Source of the DNA: Helcococcus massiliensis
GTDB taxonomy: Bacteria > Bacillota > Clostridia > Tissierellales > Peptoniphilaceae
Length of the DNA stretch: 64,000 bases
Reading direction: 5' to 3'
Assembly: GCF_900258485.1 (NCBI RefSeq)
Contig: NZ_OGVE01000004.1
Location: forward strand, 62,001-126,000
Shown piece by piece: positions 1 through 7,471 of this stretch. Below the pieces are notes generated by a model that saw nothing but the letters and a program-made list of their open reading frames with translations, searched no databases and was not told where the DNA came from. Positions within the stretch are counted from its first letter, which is position 1; each line of letters starts with the position of its first letter. The position numbers and the translations under genes are program-made.

Positions 1-566
1 TGGTCTATATCTAATTTACAAGCTATGGCCAGGTCTTCCCTTAAAATTTCTATATCTTGTTTTGGGTTGGCCAGCATAAGGTCTATTGATATATTTTTAC
101 AACCAAGTTCCCTCATAAGAGCTAGTTTCTTGAATACTGAAGTCCTGTTGTGGAGCCTTCCCATTATATTTAAAACATCATTATTAAAAGATTGGACTCC
201 CATAGAAAACCTATTTATTCCTATTTGCAGATAGGTCTTTATCTTATCTACTTCAACTGATTCCGGATTCATTTCTATGGTAAATTCTAAATTATCTTCC
301 AATACAAATACATTTTTTATAGCATCAACTATTTGGACCATGTATTTTTCATCCAAATATGATGGTGTCCCCCCACCTATATAGATTGTATCTAGGTGGA
401 TATTTTCACCCTTATATAGGTTGATTTCCTTTATCAAGTATTGTACATATTTTTCTATTTGTTCATCATTGTTTACAAAGGTTAGGAAGTTACAGTAGTT
501 ACACTTCTTTTCACAAAAAGGTATGTGTATATATAAACCTATTGGCTTGTTTTCTGTGTTTATCAT
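1..566 (-). CDS. hemW: HemW-like radical SAM protein, N-terminal part (gene runs off the left edge)
   Basis: The first 188 codons of an oxygen-independent coproporphyrinogen-oxidase-like protein are present; the rest lies outside the window. The radical-SAM cluster motif CX3CX2C is visible at Cys18, Cys22 and Cys25 in the context HIPFCEKKCNYC. It is followed by the conserved YIGGGTPS and by RFSMGVQSF and GRLHNR segments. HemW is a cytoplasmic haem chaperone or insertase related to HemN, and the short start MINTENKPIGLYIHIPFC fits HemW better than HemN. The ATG overlaps the TGA stop of the upstream ArsC-family gene, so the two are translationally coupled. The radical-SAM assignment is secure; HemW versus another HemN paralogue is family inference. 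Confidence 0.88.
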   Translation of the reverse strand, partial: MINTENKPIGLYIHIPFCEKKCNYCNFLTFVNNDEQIEKYVQYLIKEINLYKGENIHLDTIYIGGGTPSYLDEKYMVQIVDAIKNVFVLEDNLEFTIEMNPESVEVDKIKTYLQIGINRFSMGVQSFNNDVLNIMGRLHNRTSVFKKLALMRELGCKNISIDLMLANPKQDIEILREDLAIACKLDID

Positions 567-913
567 AGGCTTTCTACATATTTTTTAACATCTGGACCAA
601 CAAAGACTTCCTTATCATTTGTGATCAATATAGGTCTTTTCACTAACATGCCATCTGTAGCTAATAGGTCATATTTTTCTTCTTCAGTCATAGTTTCTAG
701 TTTGTCTTTTAGATTGTTTTCCCTGTAGATTTTTCCTGATGTATTAAAAAATCTTTTTATATCCAGTCCTGATTTTTTGTGCCAGTCTTTTAATTCTTTA
801 ACTGTTGGATTTTCAGACTTTATAGACCTAAAGTCATATTTAAGCCCCTTGTCATCCAGCAAATCTTTTACCTTTTTACATGTGGAACATTTTTCATAAC
901 ATATAAATAACAT
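563..913 (-). CDS. ArsC/Spx-family thioredoxin-fold protein
   Basis: A 116-residue protein of the arsenate reductase-like (ArsC/Spx/YffB) family. The N-terminus reads MLFICYEKCSTCKK, giving a CXXC pair at Cys9 and Cys12, and the family's DGMLVKRPI segment is near the C-terminus. An in-frame start at 949 would overlap trmB, but the AGAGG ribosome-binding site sits five bases before the ATG at 911-913, so I start there. It lies 19 bases after trmB and overlaps hemW by four. Such proteins act as glutathione- or thiol-linked reductases, or (Spx) as RNA-polymerase binding regulators; sequence alone does not decide. No ars genes are near, so arsenate reduction is doubtful. Confidence 0.82.
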   Translation of the reverse strand: MLFICYEKCSTCKKVKDLLDDKGLKYDFRSIKSENPTVKELKDWHKKSGLDIKRFFNTSGKIYRENNLKDKLETMTEEEKYDLLATDGMLVKRPILITNDKEVFVGPDVKKYVESL

Positions 914-932
914 TTTTACCTCTTCTCTTTTC

Positions 933-1577
933 TTACTTGTGTAACTCAACTTTTAAATAGTTTATAGGAATGTCTCTTTTTCTCCATTTTCTTTCATATT
1001 CAGTAACTATATTGTCAGCTTTGAATTCTTCTGTTAAGTCAAAGGTGTATTCTAATAATTCAAAGCCATTTTCTTCAAAGTATTCTAAAGAATCTTCAAA
1101 AAATGGTCTGTCATCTGTCTTAAATTCTACTAGACCACCATTTTTCAAGATCTTAACATAGTTTACAAGCTGCCTTGGATGGGTGATCCTTCTCTTATGG
1201 TGTTTCTTTTTTGGCCAAGGATTTGAAAAGTTTATATATATTTTATCTACTTCATCCTCTTCAAAAAACTCTGCCAAGTTTTCAGCCTTGTCCTTTAATA
1301 GTCTTACATTTTGAATGTTTTCTTCCTCTTCTAGAAACATTCTTCCTGTATAGACAAAAATCTTTTCATCCATTTCTACTGCTATGTAGTTTATATCAGG
1401 ATTTCTAAGAGCCAATTCTTTTATAAATCCACCACGGCCTGCTCCGATTTCTATGTGGATGGGATTGTCATTTCCAAATATTTCTTTCCATCTTCCCTTA
1501 TTTTCTTTTGGGTCAAAATATACCAACTTATTTTCATGTAATTCTGGTAGCGCAAAAGGCTTATATCTCAATCTCAT
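933..1577 (-). CDS. trmB: tRNA (guanine-N7-)-methyltransferase TrmB
   Basis: A 214-residue Rossmann-fold methyltransferase that makes m7G46 in tRNA variable loops using S-adenosylmethionine. The SAM-binding glycine loop EIGAGRGGF is near residue 45, the signature NPWPKKKHHKRR is mid-protein, and the C-terminal VTEYERKW matches the family's closing motif. The start is the ATG at 1575-1577: an AAGGAG site is six bases upstream, whereas the ATG two codons earlier directly abuts that site. First gene of a trmB-arsC-like-hemW unit. The usual Asp before NPWP is Ser (NFSNPWP), a small deviation. Confidence 0.95.
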   Translation of the reverse strand: MRLRYKPFALPELHENKLVYFDPKENKGRWKEIFGNDNPIHIEIGAGRGGFIKELALRNPDINYIAVEMDEKIFVYTGRMFLEEEENIQNVRLLKDKAENLAEFFEEDEVDKIYINFSNPWPKKKHHKRRITHPRQLVNYVKILKNGGLVEFKTDDRPFFEDSLEYFEENGFELLEYTFDLTEEFKADNIVTEYERKWRKRDIPINYLKVELHK

Positions 1578-1630
1578 AGTCATCTCCTTGTCTAATTATT
1601 ATAACAGATTTGGGAAGATTCATACATGCA

Positions 1631-1663
1631 CAAAAAAAGAAGGATAGAAAAATTCTACCCTTC
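1631..1663 (-). terminator. Terminator of the PTS/allose-type operon
   Basis: An 11-bp stem with one mismatch (GAAGGATAGAA against TTCTACCCTTC, plus-strand 1639-1649 and 1653-1663) is followed on the minus strand by seven T residues. It lies just after the EIIBC stop codon and closes that operon. Confidence 0.8.
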
Positions 1664-1676
1664 CATTTAACATATT

Positions 1677-3053
1677 TTATTTTTCTTTTTTCAATTCTGG
1701 TTCTTCAAAACCAAATACATAAGTCAATACTGCTGCAACTAGCACACATATTGTTAAACCTATTATAGCGTGCATGAAGTTTCCTTCTTTACCACCTGCG
1801 AAGGTTGGTAATGTTGTTAATCCACCAAATACAAATGATTGTGCTGTAACTCCATTAGCTCCTATATAGGCTCCACCTACTGCACCACCTATCAAGGCTG
1901 CGATAAATGGACGTTTTAATATCATAGCAACACCATAGATTGCTGGTTCAGTAATACCTGAGAAGGCAATTGTCAAGGCTGTTGTCAATGAATATTGTTT
2001 TCTCTTTAAATGTCTAGCTTTTAGCCATACACCTAAAGCTGCACCCATCATAGCGAAGTTTGTAGCAAAGGTGAATGGTACTATATAGTCATAGCCTTGT
2101 GTTGCTATATTTTGAATCATGATCGGATTAACTGCCCAATGTAAACCTACTGAAACTAAAGCATTCCAACCACCACCTACTAAAGCTCCTGCTAAAAGTG
2201 GACTTGATTCTATTAAGCTATTTATCAATTTAGCTATCCAGTTTGACACATTATATGTGATAGGTCCTATAACTATTAATGTAAGAGGTATCATAACAGC
2301 AAATGAAATCATAGGTACAAATACTAAATGACCACCTTCTGGTATAGACCTTCTTAAGAATTTTTCTAAATACGAAAATGCTGCAACCGCAATGATTACT
2401 GGGAATACTGTTGATGCGTAAGACATCAATACTACTGGTATACCTAAGAAGTCGGTCCTAGCACCATTACCTATTTCACCCATCATGGCAATTAAATCCG
2501 GATTAATAAGAGCCGCACCTATAACCATTGAAATAACTGGGTTAGCACCAAAATGTTTAGCTGTTGTATAGGCTAAAACTACTGGTAAAAAGTAAAATAC
2601 TGTCATGGAAGCTATTGTTAAAATTTGATAGGTTCCTGAACTTTCACTTAAGATACCTAGTTGGCTAGCCAATATAACCAAGGCTCTTAAAATACCTGAT
2701 CCTGCAAAGGCTGGTAATACAGGAGAAAATATAGCTGCGATTGTTGTAAAGAAGTTTCCTTTCTTTCTTCCTTCGCTTTTACTTTCATCTTCTTCAGAAA
2801 CCTTTCCACCATGAGTTATTTTTCTTAATTCATCGTATACTGAAGATACGCTAGAACCAATGATTACTTGATATTGTCCACCCTTCCTAACTATAGATAC
2901 AATACCATCTTGGTTTTCTAAAAGCTCTGTGTTTGCCTTTGATTCATCTTTTAAATTAAATCTTAATCTTGTAGCACAGTGGGAATAATCATTGATATTT
3001 TCTTTGCCCCCAATATTATGCAATATAATTTTTGCTAAATCTTTATTACTCAT
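1677..3053 (-). CDS. PTS sugar transporter subunit EIIBC (glucoside/glucose superfamily)
   Basis: A 458-residue phosphotransferase permease. Residues 1-80 form an EIIB domain with the phospho-accepting Cys26 in SHCATRLRF. A charged linker (about 85-97) joins it to a polytopic EIIC domain (about 100-450) with the family's GITEPAIYG motif. There is no EIIA domain, so a separate IIA-Glc-like protein must act in trans. The preceding genes (RpiB/AlsI- and AlsE-like) and a divergent LacI regulator suggest the imported phosphosugar is isomerised to fructose-6-phosphate, with D-allose as the best candidate. The substrate is inference: EIIC sequence does not show it. The gene ends at a strong terminator. 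Confidence 0.92.
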   Translation of the reverse strand: MSNKDLAKIILHNIGGKENINDYSHCATRLRFNLKDESKANTELLENQDGIVSIVRKGGQYQVIIGSSVSSVYDELRKITHGGKVSEEDESKSEGRKKGNFFTTIAAIFSPVLPAFAGSGILRALVILASQLGILSESSGTYQILTIASMTVFYFLPVVLAYTTAKHFGANPVISMVIGAALINPDLIAMMGEIGNGARTDFLGIPVVLMSYASTVFPVIIAVAAFSYLEKFLRRSIPEGGHLVFVPMISFAVMIPLTLIVIGPITYNVSNWIAKLINSLIESSPLLAGALVGGGWNALVSVGLHWAVNPIMIQNIATQGYDYIVPFTFATNFAMMGAALGVWLKARHLKRKQYSLTTALTIAFSGITEPAIYGVAMILKRPFIAALIGGAVGGAYIGANGVTAQSFVFGGLTTLPTFAGGKEGNFMHAIIGLTICVLVAAVLTYVFGFEEPELKKEK

Positions 3054-3068
3054 ATCTTTCTCCTATGA

Positions 3069-3554
3069 CTAACAATTTATTTTTACATCTTTAAGGTAAG
3101 CTTCTAAATCTTGACCCTCTGCTTCTATTTCTGCAAGCATGTCAACACGCCTTTGGTGTCTTCCACCTTCATATTCAGCATCCAACCATTCTTTAACTAT
3201 CATTTTAGCTAATTCTGGTCCTATAACTCTAGCACCAAAGGCTAAAATATTTGAATCATTGTGTTGTCTAGATAATTTTGCAGAATATGGTTCGCTACAG
3301 CAAACTGCTCTTATACCTTTTACCTTGTTTGCTGCTATGGAAATACCTACACCTGTACCACAGATTAATATTCCCCTATCATACTCTTTGTTGGCAACTG
3401 CTTTAGCTACCTTTTGTCCATATATAGGATAGTCTGTTCTTTCGTCAGTAAAAGGACCTAAGTCTTCTATTTCATGTCCTAATGATTCTACATACTCAAT
3501 TATTTCTTTCTTTAAGTCTAATGCAACATGATCGCATCCAATTGCTAATCTCAT
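3069..3554 (-). CDS. rpiB: RpiB-type sugar-phosphate isomerase (ribose-5-P / allose-6-P)
   Basis: A 161-residue RpiB/LacAB-family isomerase. The N-terminal GCDH motif, the RTDYP segment, ICGTGVGISIAANK with the catalytic Cys, and SRQHNDSN followed by EGGRHQRRV are all present. The CSEPYSAKLSRQHNDSN region is, from memory, very close to Escherichia coli RpiB, an enzyme encoded beside the allose genes and able to act on allose-6-phosphate. It sits between an AlsE-like epimerase (9-bp gap) and a PTS permease (15-bp gap), which favours a catabolic allose-6-phosphate to allulose-6-phosphate step over a purely pentose role. The start is set by AGGAGGGG. Confidence 0.93.
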   Translation of the reverse strand: MRLAIGCDHVALDLKKEIIEYVESLGHEIEDLGPFTDERTDYPIYGQKVAKAVANKEYDRGILICGTGVGISIAANKVKGIRAVCCSEPYSAKLSRQHNDSNILAFGARVIGPELAKMIVKEWLDAEYEGGRHQRRVDMLAEIEAEGQDLEAYLKDVKINC

Positions 3555-3563
3555 ACTCCCCTC

Positions 3564-4217
3564 CTATAGGCTCTTTAATTCTTTTACTATTTCATCATAT
3601 GATTTTTCTTTACCAAACAAGGATGAAGTTCCCAACACAAAACCTTCAACACCTTTGGCGCTTAATTTTTCTATTCTTTCTGGAGAAATTGCTCCGTCTA
3701 CAAATACCTTATAATTGTATTTATCTTTTAATTTAACTATTTCATCTATTTTTTCATCTACATAGTCTAAATATTTTTGTCCAGCAAAACCAGGATTTAC
3801 AGTCATCACCATAAAGTAGTCTACTAGTGATAAAAGTGGTTTTACACATTCTAGACTTGTACCAGGATTTATAGCTATACCTGCTTTTTTACCATGGTCT
3901 TTAATCTTAGCTAATGTACGTGCTGGATGTAGGTCAGCTTCTGGATGTATGTATATAATATCTGCACCTTTTTCTGCAAATAAATCTATATAATCACCAG
4001 GATTTTTAGTCATTAAGTGTACATCTACTAATTTATCTGTATTTCTTCTAACGGATTCTAAATCTTGTAATCCCATACCATAGTTTGGTACAAATTGACC
4101 ATCCATTATATCAACATGGAAAATATCGATGCCTGCCTTATCTAATTGTTCTACTTCTTCTTTTAAGTTATCAAAGTTAGCACACATTAATGATGGGCAA
4201 AGTAAAATTTCTTTCAT
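3564..4217 (-). CDS. alsE: Ribulose-phosphate-3-epimerase family protein, allulose-6-P epimerase-like
   Basis: A 217-residue (beta/alpha)8 metal-dependent epimerase with the HVDIMDGQFVPN and HLMTKNP motifs. Several positions resemble D-allulose-6-phosphate 3-epimerase (AlsE) rather than housekeeping Rpe: IHPEA where Rpe has HAE, NPGFAGQ where Rpe has NPGFGGQ, and GTSSLF near the C-terminus where AlsE has GTSGLF. AlsE would convert allulose-6-phosphate to fructose-6-phosphate. It is the first gene of the operon, directly behind a promoter with a LacI-type operator. Housekeeping Rpe remains the alternative, and the allulose reading is inference from motif memory and context. Confidence 0.85.
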   Translation of the reverse strand: MKEILLCPSLMCANFDNLKEEVEQLDKAGIDIFHVDIMDGQFVPNYGMGLQDLESVRRNTDKLVDVHLMTKNPGDYIDLFAEKGADIIYIHPEADLHPARTLAKIKDHGKKAGIAINPGTSLECVKPLLSLVDYFMVMTVNPGFAGQKYLDYVDEKIDEIVKLKDKYNYKVFVDGAISPERIEKLSAKGVEGFVLGTSSLFGKEKSYDEIVKELKSL

Positions 4218-4237
4218 AAATCCTCCTTTTGTTTAGG

Positions 4238-4249
4238 GTAAACGTTTAC
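4238..4249. promoter_or_regulatory. LacI-family operator
   Basis: A perfect 12-bp palindrome, GTAAACGTTTAC, with the central CG typical of LacI/GalR-family operators. It lies roughly +4 to +15 relative to the predicted start site of the alsE-rpiB-PTS operon and between the divergent genes, so the LacI-family protein encoded at 4374 is the expected repressor. Confidence 0.82.
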
Positions 4250-4259
4250 TATTATTTTA

Positions 4260-4288
4260 AATATACTACTTTTATCGTATTTTGTCAA
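4260..4288 (-). promoter_or_regulatory. SigmaA-type promoter of the alsE-rpiB-PTS operon
   Basis: On the minus strand a perfect -35 TTGACA (4283-4288), exactly 17 bases, then -10 TATATT (4260-4265). Transcription would begin near 4253 and run straight into the operator palindrome. Confidence 0.82.
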
Positions 4289-4314
4289 CCACATATCTAT
4301 ATCCAAAGCTATAA

Positions 4315-4343
4315 TTTCAAAATCTTCCTTCATTTGATATAAT
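4315..4343 (+). promoter_or_regulatory. Probable promoter of the lacI-type regulator
   Basis: A perfect -10 TATAAT (4338-4343) with a weak TTTCAA (4315-4320) 17 bases upstream, and only about 20 bases before the ribosome-binding site of the regulator. Moderate support because of the poor -35. Confidence 0.5.
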
Positions 4344-4373
4344 TGTTTCATATTAGCAATCCAGGAGGGGTTT

Positions 4374-5375
4374 GTGGAAAACTATTCTATAAAAGATGTA
4401 GCGAAATTAGCTGGTGTATCTATAGCAACAGTATCTCGTGTCCTAAATAAAAAAGGTAAATATTCAAAGAAAACTGAAGAAAAAGTATTAAAGGTTGTTA
4501 ATGACATTGGTTATCAAGTTAATTATAATGCCAAAAGTCTTAGAACCAAGGTAAGCCATACTATTGGTATTTTGGTACCAGATATTAGTAATTACTTTTT
4601 TGCTAATCTTGTCCAAGAAATCGAAAAATCTTTTTTCGAAAATTCTTACTCTACTATTATTTGCAATACAGATAGAAGTTTAAAAAAGGAAAAAACTTAC
4701 CTTCAAATATTAGAAAACAAAAACATAGATGCCTTAGTCGCCATATCTGGTAATATCGATAAGGGTTTTGCTTTTTCGGGTAAAAGCAAAGATATTCCTT
4801 ACATTTGTATAGATAGGGAACCTGCAAATCTTGATGAGAGCACCTATATTTCTTCAGATCATTTTTCCGGTTCATATCAGGCTTCTTCACACCTTTTAGA
4901 TAAAGGGTGTAAGCAAATAGCCTTTTTGGGACCTAAAAAATTATCATCTGCAAACAAAAGAAGATTTGATGGATTCTTGAAGGCTTTAGAAGATAGAAAT
5001 ATTGAGTTTTGTAAGAATAAAAATCATTTACAAATTTCTGATGATAAGGCTTTAGAAAATCAAGTAATAAATTTCTTAAAATCTAATCCTAAATTGGATG
5101 GTATTTTTGCCATAAATGATGGCTTGGCTATAAATTTAATTGAAATATTAAAAAATAATAATATACAAATACCAGAAGATATTTCTCTGGTTGGATTTGA
5201 TGACATACCAACTTGCCAATATACTAGCCCAAAACTCACAAGTATAAAACAAGATATCAAGACTATTGCTGATGAAACCGTTAAAAATATTTTAGATGCA
5301 TTGAATAATTCTGCTTATAAAAAGAAGACAATCCTTATACCAACTCAACTTATAGAAAGAGAATCTACAAAATAA
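4374..5375 (+). CDS. LacI/GalR-family transcriptional regulator
   Basis: A 333-residue repressor. The N-terminal helix-turn-helix (residues about 4-25, KDVAKLAGVSIATVSRVLN) and hinge match the LacI family, and a periplasmic-binding-protein-like sensor domain follows (FFANLVQEIE, VGFDDIP, LTSIKQD). Translation starts at GTG, set by AGGAGG at 4363-4368. It is divergent from the alsE-rpiB-PTS operon, with a perfect operator palindrome between them, so it most likely represses that operon and is released by a phosphosugar or free sugar. The effector cannot be read from sequence. Confidence 0.93.
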   Translation: MENYSIKDVAKLAGVSIATVSRVLNKKGKYSKKTEEKVLKVVNDIGYQVNYNAKSLRTKVSHTIGILVPDISNYFFANLVQEIEKSFFENSYSTIICNTDRSLKKEKTYLQILENKNIDALVAISGNIDKGFAFSGKSKDIPYICIDREPANLDESTYISSDHFSGSYQASSHLLDKGCKQIAFLGPKKLSSANKRRFDGFLKALEDRNIEFCKNKNHLQISDDKALENQVINFLKSNPKLDGIFAINDGLAINLIEILKNNNIQIPEDISLVGFDDIPTCQYTSPKLTSIKQDIKTIADETVKNILDALNNSAYKKKTILIPTQLIERESTK

Positions 5376-5419
5376 AAAGGTTTTTCTAGATAGTTATCCT
5401 ATCCAGAAAAACCTTTTTT
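5374..5419. terminator. Bidirectional terminator between the regulator and transketolase
   Basis: A long stem (5374-5393 with 5399-5418, one mismatch) with a five-base loop, flanked by A-tract and T-tract so that it can stop transcription from both convergent genes. It overlaps the regulator's stop codon. Confidence 0.85.
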
Positions 5420-5422
5420 ATT

Positions 5423-7393
5423 TTATAAGTCAAATTTATCTTCAATCTTAGCTAAAATCTTATCTCTTGTAAATCCGAAGTGGTCAAATACTTCTTCAGC
5501 TGGACCTGATAAACCAAATGTTTCCATTTGTACAATCAAGCCATCTAAGCCTACATACTTGTACCAAGCTTGGTCTGATGATGCTTCGATAGCAACTCTT
5601 CTTGTACCTTCAGGTAAAACTTCAGCCTTGTATTCTTCACTTTGCGCATCAAATAGTTCCATTGAAGGCATTGATACTGCTCTAGCTGAAATACCTTTTT
5701 CGTATAAGCTTTCTGCTACTTCATATGCTAATTGTACTTCTGAACCTGTACCAATCAATACTATTTCTGGATTTTCTCCAAAGTCTTTAAGGATATATCC
5801 ACCTTTAAATAGGTTCTCTCCAGTATTTTCATAGTTAGGTAAGGCTTGTCTTGATAAGATCAAGTTTATTGGTCTTGAGTGTTCAGTTATAGCAAAGGCC
5901 CATGCTGCTGCTGTTTCTTTAGCATCTGCAGGTCTAAGTGTAACTGTATTTGGAATAGCTCTTAACATTGGTAGTTGGTCTACAGCTTGGTGGGTAGGTC
6001 CATCTTCACCTAAACCGATTGAATCATGTGTGAAGATATACACAACTGGTTGGTGCATCAAGGCAGACAATCTTATAGCTGGTTTCATATAATCAGCAAA
6101 TGATAAGAATGTTGCTGTATATGGTCTTAAACCACCATGTAAGCTAATACCATTAGCCATTGCAGCCATAGCATGTTCTCTTATACCAAAGTTGATATTT
6201 TTACCTCTTGGATTTTCTTTAGAGAAGTCTTCTTCACCTTCTAATCTTGAATTGTTTGATCCAGCTAAGTCAGCAGAACCACCAAATAAGTTTCCAACAT
6301 GTTCATTTAACCTATTTAAGGCTATACCTGATGATGCTCTTGTAGCTAAAGCCTTGTCGAACTTGTAGTAGTCTTCTGTATTTAAGAATGAGAAGTCATA
6401 GTCATTTTTGAAGGCTTTTTTGAATTCTACATATAGGTCAGGATTTTCCTTGCTATATTCTTCAACTAATTTATTCCATTCTTCTTCATTTTTAGCTAAT
6501 TCTTCTTGTTTGTTTTTCAAGTACTCTCTCACTTCATCAGCTACAAAGAATTCATCTTCGTATTGGTAGCCTAAAGTCTTTTTCATTTCTTGAATGTCTT
6601 CTTTTGATAAAGGATTCCCATGTACAGCTGATGTATCAGCCTTGTTTGAACCAAAACCGATTACAGTGTGAATCTCAATTAAAGTAGGTCTTTCCTTATC
6701 TTTTTTAGCCTCTGCTATTGCAGCTTCGATAGCTTGTACATCTGTACCATCTGCAACATCTAATACTTGCCATCCTAAGGCTTCATATCTTTTTGCAACA
6801 TTTTCTCTAAAGGCAAGGTCTGTTCTACCATCAATTGTAATTTGGTTTGAGTCATATAAAACTATTAATTTATCTAAGCCTAGGGTACCAGCCAATGATG
6901 ACGCTTCATTTGAAACACCTTCCATTAGGCAACCATCACCTGCTATTGCATAGGTATAGTGGTCAATAATCTTGTGTTTTTCTGTATTGAATCTTGCTGC
7001 TAAGTGCTTTTCAGCCATAGCAAAACCAACAGCCATAGCTACACCTTGTCCTAGTGGTCCTGTTGTCAATTCAACCCCATCTGTAAATCCGTATTCTGGG
7101 TGACCAGGAGTTCTAGAATTTAATTGTCTAAAGTTCTTGATATCATCCATGGTTACATCAAAGCCATACAAGTGTAATAGTGAGTATTGTAGGGCTGATG
7201 CGTGGCCAGCTGATAGGATAAATCTGTCTCTATTTACCCATTTTGAGTTTTTTGGATTGTATTTCATCACATCATTAAATAGGGCGTATCCCATTGGTGC
7301 CATACCAATTGGTGCACCTTGGTGACCTGAATTAGCTTTTAACACCATTTCGGCTGATAAAGATCTAATTGTATTGATAATTAAATTTTCCAT
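5423..7393 (-). CDS. tkt: Transketolase
   Basis: A full-length 656-residue thiamine-diphosphate enzyme of the non-oxidative pentose phosphate pathway. The N-terminal half has SGHQGAP, TGPLGQG and the ThDP/Mg motif GDGCLMEG (residues 152-159) with the downstream NQITIDG. The central pyrimidine-binding domain has GIREHAMAAMANG and the Glu-containing FTHDSIGLGEDGPTHQ. The C-terminal domain is complete. It has its own promoter and faces the LacI-type regulator, so it is not part of the PTS operon even though it acts in neighbouring sugar-phosphate chemistry. Confidence 0.97.
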   Translation of the reverse strand: MENLIINTIRSLSAEMVLKANSGHQGAPIGMAPMGYALFNDVMKYNPKNSKWVNRDRFILSAGHASALQYSLLHLYGFDVTMDDIKNFRQLNSRTPGHPEYGFTDGVELTTGPLGQGVAMAVGFAMAEKHLAARFNTEKHKIIDHYTYAIAGDGCLMEGVSNEASSLAGTLGLDKLIVLYDSNQITIDGRTDLAFRENVAKRYEALGWQVLDVADGTDVQAIEAAIAEAKKDKERPTLIEIHTVIGFGSNKADTSAVHGNPLSKEDIQEMKKTLGYQYEDEFFVADEVREYLKNKQEELAKNEEEWNKLVEEYSKENPDLYVEFKKAFKNDYDFSFLNTEDYYKFDKALATRASSGIALNRLNEHVGNLFGGSADLAGSNNSRLEGEEDFSKENPRGKNINFGIREHAMAAMANGISLHGGLRPYTATFLSFADYMKPAIRLSALMHQPVVYIFTHDSIGLGEDGPTHQAVDQLPMLRAIPNTVTLRPADAKETAAAWAFAITEHSRPINLILSRQALPNYENTGENLFKGGYILKDFGENPEIVLIGTGSEVQLAYEVAESLYEKGISARAVSMPSMELFDAQSEEYKAEVLPEGTRRVAIEASSDQAWYKYVGLDGLIVQMETFGLSGPAEEVFDHFGFTRDKILAKIEDKFDL

Positions 7394-7438
7394 AAATATC
7401 CTTTCCTTATTGTGTTTTATATTTTGTACTTCCCTTTA

Positions 7439-7467
7439 ATTATATATCTTAGTGGATTAAAACACAA
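7439..7467 (-). promoter_or_regulatory. Promoter of tkt
   Basis: On the minus strand TTGTGT (7462-7467), 17 bases, then a perfect TATAAT (7439-7444), about 45 bases before the tkt start. The -35 end lies only a few bases beyond the mvaS stop codon. Confidence 0.65.
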
Positions 7468-7471
7468 AACA

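Noticed and set aside
7410-7468. 10-bp inverted repeat (TTGTGTTTTA and TAAAACACAA) upstream of tkt
   Set aside because: One arm is the -35 region of the tkt promoter and the last codons of mvaS; the arms are 39 bases apart with no T run. Probably coincidence in A/T-rich sequence.
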